DNA of 8,017 nt from an uncultured Saprospiraceae bacterium (GTDB lineage Bacteria; Bacteroidota; Bacteroidia; Chitinophagales; Saprospiraceae), in assembly GCA_937959375.1 (NCBI GenBank), contig CALGLS010000445.1, forward strand, positions 1 through 8,017, written 5' to 3'. The notes beneath the pieces were generated by a model. It worked only from the letters and a program-made list of their open reading frames with translations. It did no database searches and had not been told where the DNA came from. Shown here in pieces: positions 4,731-8,017 of the stretch (its first letter is position 1; the number at the start of each line of letters is the position of its first letter). The position numbers were made by a program, and so were the translations under genes.

Positions 4731-6157
4731 TAATAATTAATCTTAACAAGACGAAGTTTATTTCTAAATTCACTAGGAACGAGGCATTCTTTTGAATTGA
4801 TTTGGATCGCATCCTGAAATCGAAGTTGAATTTCTTGGTCGTCCGTGTTCATTACGCTGTTGCGATCGTAAGAACCATCGCCTTCTAGTATGTATTCGCT
4901 GACGGTATTCTCACGACGGATTTCATCGTTAAAAATAAAACGAAGAGAGGATGCTGTCATCATCAAAAAATAAGAAGAATAAATGGCGTCGTCGTCTTGA
5001 GAATATTGTTTTTTATGAAGGATGGTTTGCCAATGCATTTTTCCATCTGGATGAATAGAAGTAGCAAAGACATCGTCATAGTAATAATCGACAATATAGC
5101 GGCTACCATCTCGTCCTACATATCCACGACCGGCAGTTGCTAATCTTCTTTCAAAGTGTTTTTTACGTTCACCCATTAACAGAATACCACCGTCGCGTCG
5201 TAGTATTATTTCTTTTACAGCAATGTCAGTGACGCCTTTTGATTCTTGATCTAATCTTTTTTCCATGATCTTGTTCATGAATTCGTTTTCAAACTTTTGG
5301 AATTCAAGCGTATGATTCTCTGCATCCTTTAAGTTGACGTTCATATAAAAATAACCAACTGTTTTGCCACGACTTTTTTCTGAATAAAAACCTCCAGCGA
5401 TTAGACGATTGTTTAAATTGTCGTACTCGAATTTGGCATCATAGGTCATTTTACCCTGCATAGGTATGTTGGTAAGATCTGGAGCAGTTTTGCCGGGCTT
5501 GCAAGAGTATATCAGATAATGGTGATCTTCTTTACGAGCTTTTCGATTGTCTTTGGAAGTAATGAAAAAAGCGTTTCCATCATTGTTGATGATCCATTCT
5601 GTTTGATCTCTGTAGATGTTGAGCTCTTGAGGCTCAAAGTTCATTTCCCAAATGTTTTTGTAGTTTTCAATATCATATGCAAATGCTTCAATTTTGCTTT
5701 GTTGCTTGAGCTGATAGATGAGTATTTTTGTTTTGTCTTTAGAAATTTCAACCTGTGGATTAGGCGGGTAAAATTGTTGAGGATAACTCCATACTAAAGA
5801 AGAGTCAATCATATTGGCACCAGGGTCATATGTTCGAACTTTTAAAAAGTATTTCCCTTTTTTCTTATAGGTATAAAAGATGTGAAATTTGTCTGACTCT
5901 CGGACAAGCGCTGTGATGCTAACTCGCTTTTTATCAAATTCGAGTTTTTTATTCCAAGTCGTTTGAAGTTGTTTATTGTATGCCTGAATCTCGTATTCGT
6001 TCGATTTGTCTCTGAAAAGCAGATAGCGATCCTTTAATTTTCCAATTAGTTCGTATTGTAAATCATTGCGAATAGAAAGATGATCAGAGACCGTAATGAC
6101 TTGTGAAAACGTGCAAAACGGGATTAGGATTAAAATAAATTGTAATAAAAACTTCAT
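4730..6157 (-). CDS. Exported uncharacterised protein, possibly beta-propeller-like
   Basis: This encodes a 475-residue protein with an N-terminal signal peptide (MKFLLQFILILIPFCTFSQ, 1-19) and a likely signal peptidase I cut near Ser18/Gln19. Cys15 is not in a lipobox. The mature protein is strand-rich and lacks further membrane segments. Recurrent blocks of strand, turn (N-D-G or R-D-G or P-D-G) and strand recall propeller blades: TEWIINNDGNAFFITSKD (186-203), VKEIILRRDGGILLMGERK (314-332) and VFATSIHPDGKMHWQTIL (363-380). Other landmarks are AGGFYSEKSRGKTVGYFY (254-271) and the Tyr/Asp-rich YIVDYYYDDVF (354-364). I cannot assign a named family; uncharacterised Bacteroidota exported proteins of this appearance are common. 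There is no C-terminal sorting domain. It lies 73 bases downstream of the MORN-variant gene on the same strand, so joint transcription is plausible. Confidence 0.8.
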   Translation of the reverse strand: MKFLLQFILILIPFCTFSQVITVSDHLSIRNDLQYELIGKLKDRYLLFRDKSNEYEIQAYNKQLQTTWNKKLEFDKKRVSITALVRESDKFHIFYTYKKKGKYFLKVRTYDPGANMIDSSLVWSYPQQFYPPNPQVEISKDKTKILIYQLKQQSKIEAFAYDIENYKNIWEMNFEPQELNIYRDQTEWIINNDGNAFFITSKDNRKARKEDHHYLIYSCKPGKTAPDLTNIPMQGKMTYDAKFEYDNLNNRLIAGGFYSEKSRGKTVGYFYMNVNLKDAENHTLEFQKFENEFMNKIMEKRLDQESKGVTDIAVKEIILRRDGGILLMGERKKHFERRLATAGRGYVGRDGSRYIVDYYYDDVFATSIHPDGKMHWQTILHKKQYSQDDDAIYSSYFLMMTASSLRFIFNDEIRRENTVSEYILEGDGSYDRNSVMNTDDQEIQLRFQDAIQINSKECLVPSEFRNKLRLVKINY

Positions 6158-6230
6158 AGAAAACGATTTTATACTTATTCAAACGAAAAAAGTACCAATT
6201 AAGTTATATCGAACGGGCAGTTCAATTATT

Positions 6231-7502
6231 TTACTTGGCTACCGTGTTCAAATCAATTCGTTCCTTCTCTACTCGCACGTTATCTGCAATCTTTTTCAGC
6301 ATATTGACGATGTCCTCCTGTTTGTCAGAATTGGTGACTATGCTGTGTAAATTTAATATTTGCTTGTTGCAAATCATAGATATGTAATGCTCCTCTTGGA
6401 CAGTTCGCGGCTTTTGATCTTTTTCCTCGCTTTCTTTCGATTTAAAATACCAGTGAATTGCAGTTTTCCCCGCAGCTGTTTTGATTAGTTCAACTTTGGG
6501 TTGAATGTCGTATTTGGTTTCTTTCCGGAGATAGTCGGCCTCGAATTGCTGATAATTTTCGAGTATGGTTTTATCATCTGCTTCTCCCTCTGAGTTCATA
6601 AAGATCTGAATCGGAGTGTTGAAAAGTTGTAGAACTTTACCGTCGAGGACGTAAGTAATTTCTAACGATTTTTGAGGGAGCACCTCGTCTCCTTTTATAT
6701 CTACGATGAAGAAACTTTCTGCTTCATTAAAAACCTGTAAGTAGCCACCAGGAACGTGAAGACTTCCACTTCGATAATTAATGTCTTTGGTGACAATACC
6801 CATGTTGAAAGTTTGTATTCCCTGAATGATCCCTTTCTTAGACCAGAATCGTGCTTCACCATGTTCAAGACCTTCTTTGAATGTCCCTTCTGATTGTTTC
6901 TGGCCATTTTCGTAATACTCAATAGTTGTCCCATCTTTTTTCCCGTGGAGGTATTTGCTTTTCAACTTTACGGTACCTGATTGATACCAGTTGGTGACCA
7001 TACCTTCTGCTAATCCGTTTTTGTAAAAAACTTGTTGGTCTTTGTCACCAGTATAATGCCACCAATTGTGTTCGCCGTCTTCTTTTCCGTTAAGGAAATA
7101 GCCTTGTGATTTTTTACCACCTGTTTTGTGCCACTCCGTGCATACGCCTTCGGGTACGCCGTTGACGTAGGCGATTTCTAGTTTTTTACGACCATTTGCA
7201 AACCATTGTTTTTCAACGCCAGTTTGAACGCCATGCTCAAAAGTTGCTTCTTGAATTTTCTGACCATTTTTCTCCCACTCTTTTACTTTTCCATGCACCT
7301 TACCATCTTTGATAGGAACGTGAATCTTTTTTCGTCCGTCAGGGTATTCTTCATAGGCAAGCCCAGTGAAAGGAGCCATCGTGTTGGGACGAAAGAGTAG
7401 GTTGTTATTGATGTCGAGTTGACTCAAATAGATTTTGTTCTTTTGAGCAGAAACAAGAATAGGCAGTATTAATAAAGCTAAAAAGTAAGTCCATTTATTC
7501 AT
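6231..7502 (-). CDS. Exported MORN-variant repeat protein (YwqK-like) with extra C-terminal domain
   Basis: This encodes a 423-residue protein with a signal peptide (MNKWTYFLALLILPILVSAQ, 1-20; cleavage near Ala19/Gln20). Residues about 45-235 form eight repeats of 23-24 residues with the consensus G-x-x-x-x-W/Y-x-x-x-G-x-K/R-x-x-x-x-x-Y/F-x-x-G. Examples are VHGKVKEWEKNGQKI (69-83), VQTGVEKQWFANGRKK (92-107) and GTTIEYYENGQKQSEG (191-206). These match the MORN_2-type repeat found in YwqK-family proteins, which are often labelled as antitoxins; an exported version is unlikely to be a cytoplasmic antitoxin. Residues about 245-423 form a separate, unrecognised domain (GGYLQVFNEAESFFIVDIKG, 252-271, to the amphipathic C-terminal helix DIVNMLKKIADNVRVEKE, 397-414). 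Repeat sheets of this type commonly serve as binding surfaces. It is the first gene of the minus-strand pair; no partner toxin is visible next to it. Confidence 0.85.
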   Translation of the reverse strand: MNKWTYFLALLILPILVSAQKNKIYLSQLDINNNLLFRPNTMAPFTGLAYEEYPDGRKKIHVPIKDGKVHGKVKEWEKNGQKIQEATFEHGVQTGVEKQWFANGRKKLEIAYVNGVPEGVCTEWHKTGGKKSQGYFLNGKEDGEHNWWHYTGDKDQQVFYKNGLAEGMVTNWYQSGTVKLKSKYLHGKKDGTTIEYYENGQKQSEGTFKEGLEHGEARFWSKKGIIQGIQTFNMGIVTKDINYRSGSLHVPGGYLQVFNEAESFFIVDIKGDEVLPQKSLEITYVLDGKVLQLFNTPIQIFMNSEGEADDKTILENYQQFEADYLRKETKYDIQPKVELIKTAAGKTAIHWYFKSKESEEKDQKPRTVQEEHYISMICNKQILNLHSIVTNSDKQEDIVNMLKKIADNVRVEKERIDLNTVAK

Positions 7503-7534
7503 AAGATGAAAGTCTAAGTTATTTTTGGCGAAAA

Positions 7535-7542
7535 TAAAGATA
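7535..7542 (-). promoter_or_regulatory. Possible Bacteroidota -7 promoter element
   Basis: On the minus strand this reads TATCTTTA, seven of eight positions to the TAnnTTTG -7 box used by the Bacteroidota primary sigma factor. It lies 32 bases upstream of the ATG of the MORN-variant gene, a sensible leader length. A clear TTG -33 element is not present at the expected distance; only TTTT (from 7560) is near. Single short matches like this are expected by chance in A+T-rich DNA. Confidence 0.3.
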
Positions 7543-7837
7543 TTCTCACTGATAGTAAAACGGATTAGAGGTTAATAGAATTGCGTCTCTTGACTCGTAA
7601 ACTCCCTTGAGCTAACACTTAGAAAACCATAGTCGATAAAACCCTGCTAGAATCTAAGAAAAAAACCACTAAGTCCAAAGTGATAAAGATTTGTTAAATC
7701 TCTATTGAGTGACGCATCGAAGCATTATACGCTACATTTCAGATAAAGATATGTAACCATCCTTTAGATCTGTTAAGTTACTGGCAAAGACAATAGTTCG
7801 ACCAGAGACGGAACCTGCTTACCATAGGCTGGATCGT
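7543..7837. other. Intergenic region with no gene recognised
   Basis: No open frame of coding character is present on either strand, and no tRNA-like fold was seen. The only small structure noted is AGATTT-GTT-AAATCT (7687-7701), a 6 bp stem without a terminator T-run. GACGGAAC at 7807-7814 is also found at 4423-4430, next to the other copy of the dispersed repeat, so the repeat-derived region may begin here rather than at 7838. Confidence 0.5.
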
Positions 7838-8017
7838 ATATACACGTTAAAAGAGCACTTCCGTCTTCGGTCTTCGCAGGCTGACCGTTAATTGAATTTG
7901 GCATTCGGAAGAGGGTCTAAATGCAAAATGTAAAACCGCAAAAGTCCAAATGTAAAAGTTACCCACGAATGACATGCTACGCCAGAAAGGCGCGATTTTC
8001 GGATACTTTTACATTTT
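7838..8017. mobile_element. Fold-back repeat element, copy 2 (inverted, cut by window end)
   Basis: This segment is the reverse complement, with substitutions, of about 4491-4698. In order it holds a TATATACAC motif (7837-7845), the GAAG-type tandem on the opposite strand (CTTCCGTCTTCGGTCTTC, 7859-7876), GCAGGCTGACC (7877-7887, matching GGTCGGCCTGC), CTAAATGCAAAATGTAAAAC (7917-7936, with CCGC following), AAATGTAAAAGTT (7948-7960), and finally ACTTTTACATTTT (8005-8017), which pairs with the preceding arm. The outer GCGGTTTTACATTT arm expected next lies beyond the window. The loop between the inner arms has diverged most from copy 1. There is no coding frame. Confidence 0.72.

Noticed and set aside
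4595..4795. 66-codon plus-strand open frame
   Set aside because: It starts in the fold-back hairpin, crosses the GAAGNCC hairpin and ends antisense to the exported-protein gene.
6231..7502. Toxin-antitoxin locus, from the YwqK-type antitoxin label
   Set aside because: The protein has a signal peptide and a large extra domain, and no toxin gene is adjacent; the antitoxin label for this repeat family is not functional evidence.
4491..8017. Composite transposon with the two inverted repeats as ends
   Set aside because: No transposase lies between or within the copies, and the copies have diverged, so inverted dispersed repeats are the simpler reading; the arrangement is kept only as a finding to test.

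Overview
The window looks like chromosomal DNA of a member of the phylum Bacteroidota. The reasons are an A+T-rich base composition, A-rich leaders without strong Shine-Dalgarno sequences, a DUF3467 protein of the form common in that phylum, exported proteins whose signal peptides end in ...FSQ and ...SAQ, and a YwqK/MORN-variant protein. A class or genus cannot be named from this sequence. No rRNA, tRNA, transposase, CRISPR array, phage gene or recognisable defence gene is visible.

Layout. Positions 1-563 hold no intact gene. They carry a hairpin and two decayed-looking minus-strand reading frames: one resembles the Rossmann-like part of an undecaprenyl-phosphate sugar transferase, the other the C-terminal helix of a small-molecule exporter. 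Positions 564-2939 hold three plus-strand genes: a DUF3467 protein and two unrelated class I SAM-dependent methyltransferases, separated by repeat-rich spacers. The spacer between the methyltransferases (about 1809-2046) is a compound imperfect palindrome. Positions 2940-3460 lie between convergent genes and are packed with inverted repeats, including a roughly 290 bp MITE-like element with 20 bp perfect terminal repeats.

Positions 3461-4259 (minus strand) hold two tandem paralogous small membrane proteins. Positions 4260-4729 carry a second repeat element with a large fold-back hairpin. Positions 4730-7502 (minus strand) hold two exported proteins: an uncharacterised 475-residue protein and, upstream of it in transcription order, a protein with eight MORN-variant repeats. 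A second, inverted copy of the 4491-4698 repeat starts near 7838 and runs off the window end, so the exported-protein pair sits between two oppositely oriented copies of the same repeat.

How the genes work together. The only groupings the sequence supports are the two adjacent paralogous membrane proteins (22 bp apart, same strand) and the two exported proteins (73 bp apart, same strand). The methyltransferases have no identifiable substrate and no pathway neighbours. The most distinctive feature of the window is the density of palindromic and inverted repeat DNA, at least four different families, in nearly every intergenic gap. I did not find a convincing new multi-gene system. The best candidates for new description are the repeat families and the paired membrane proteins.
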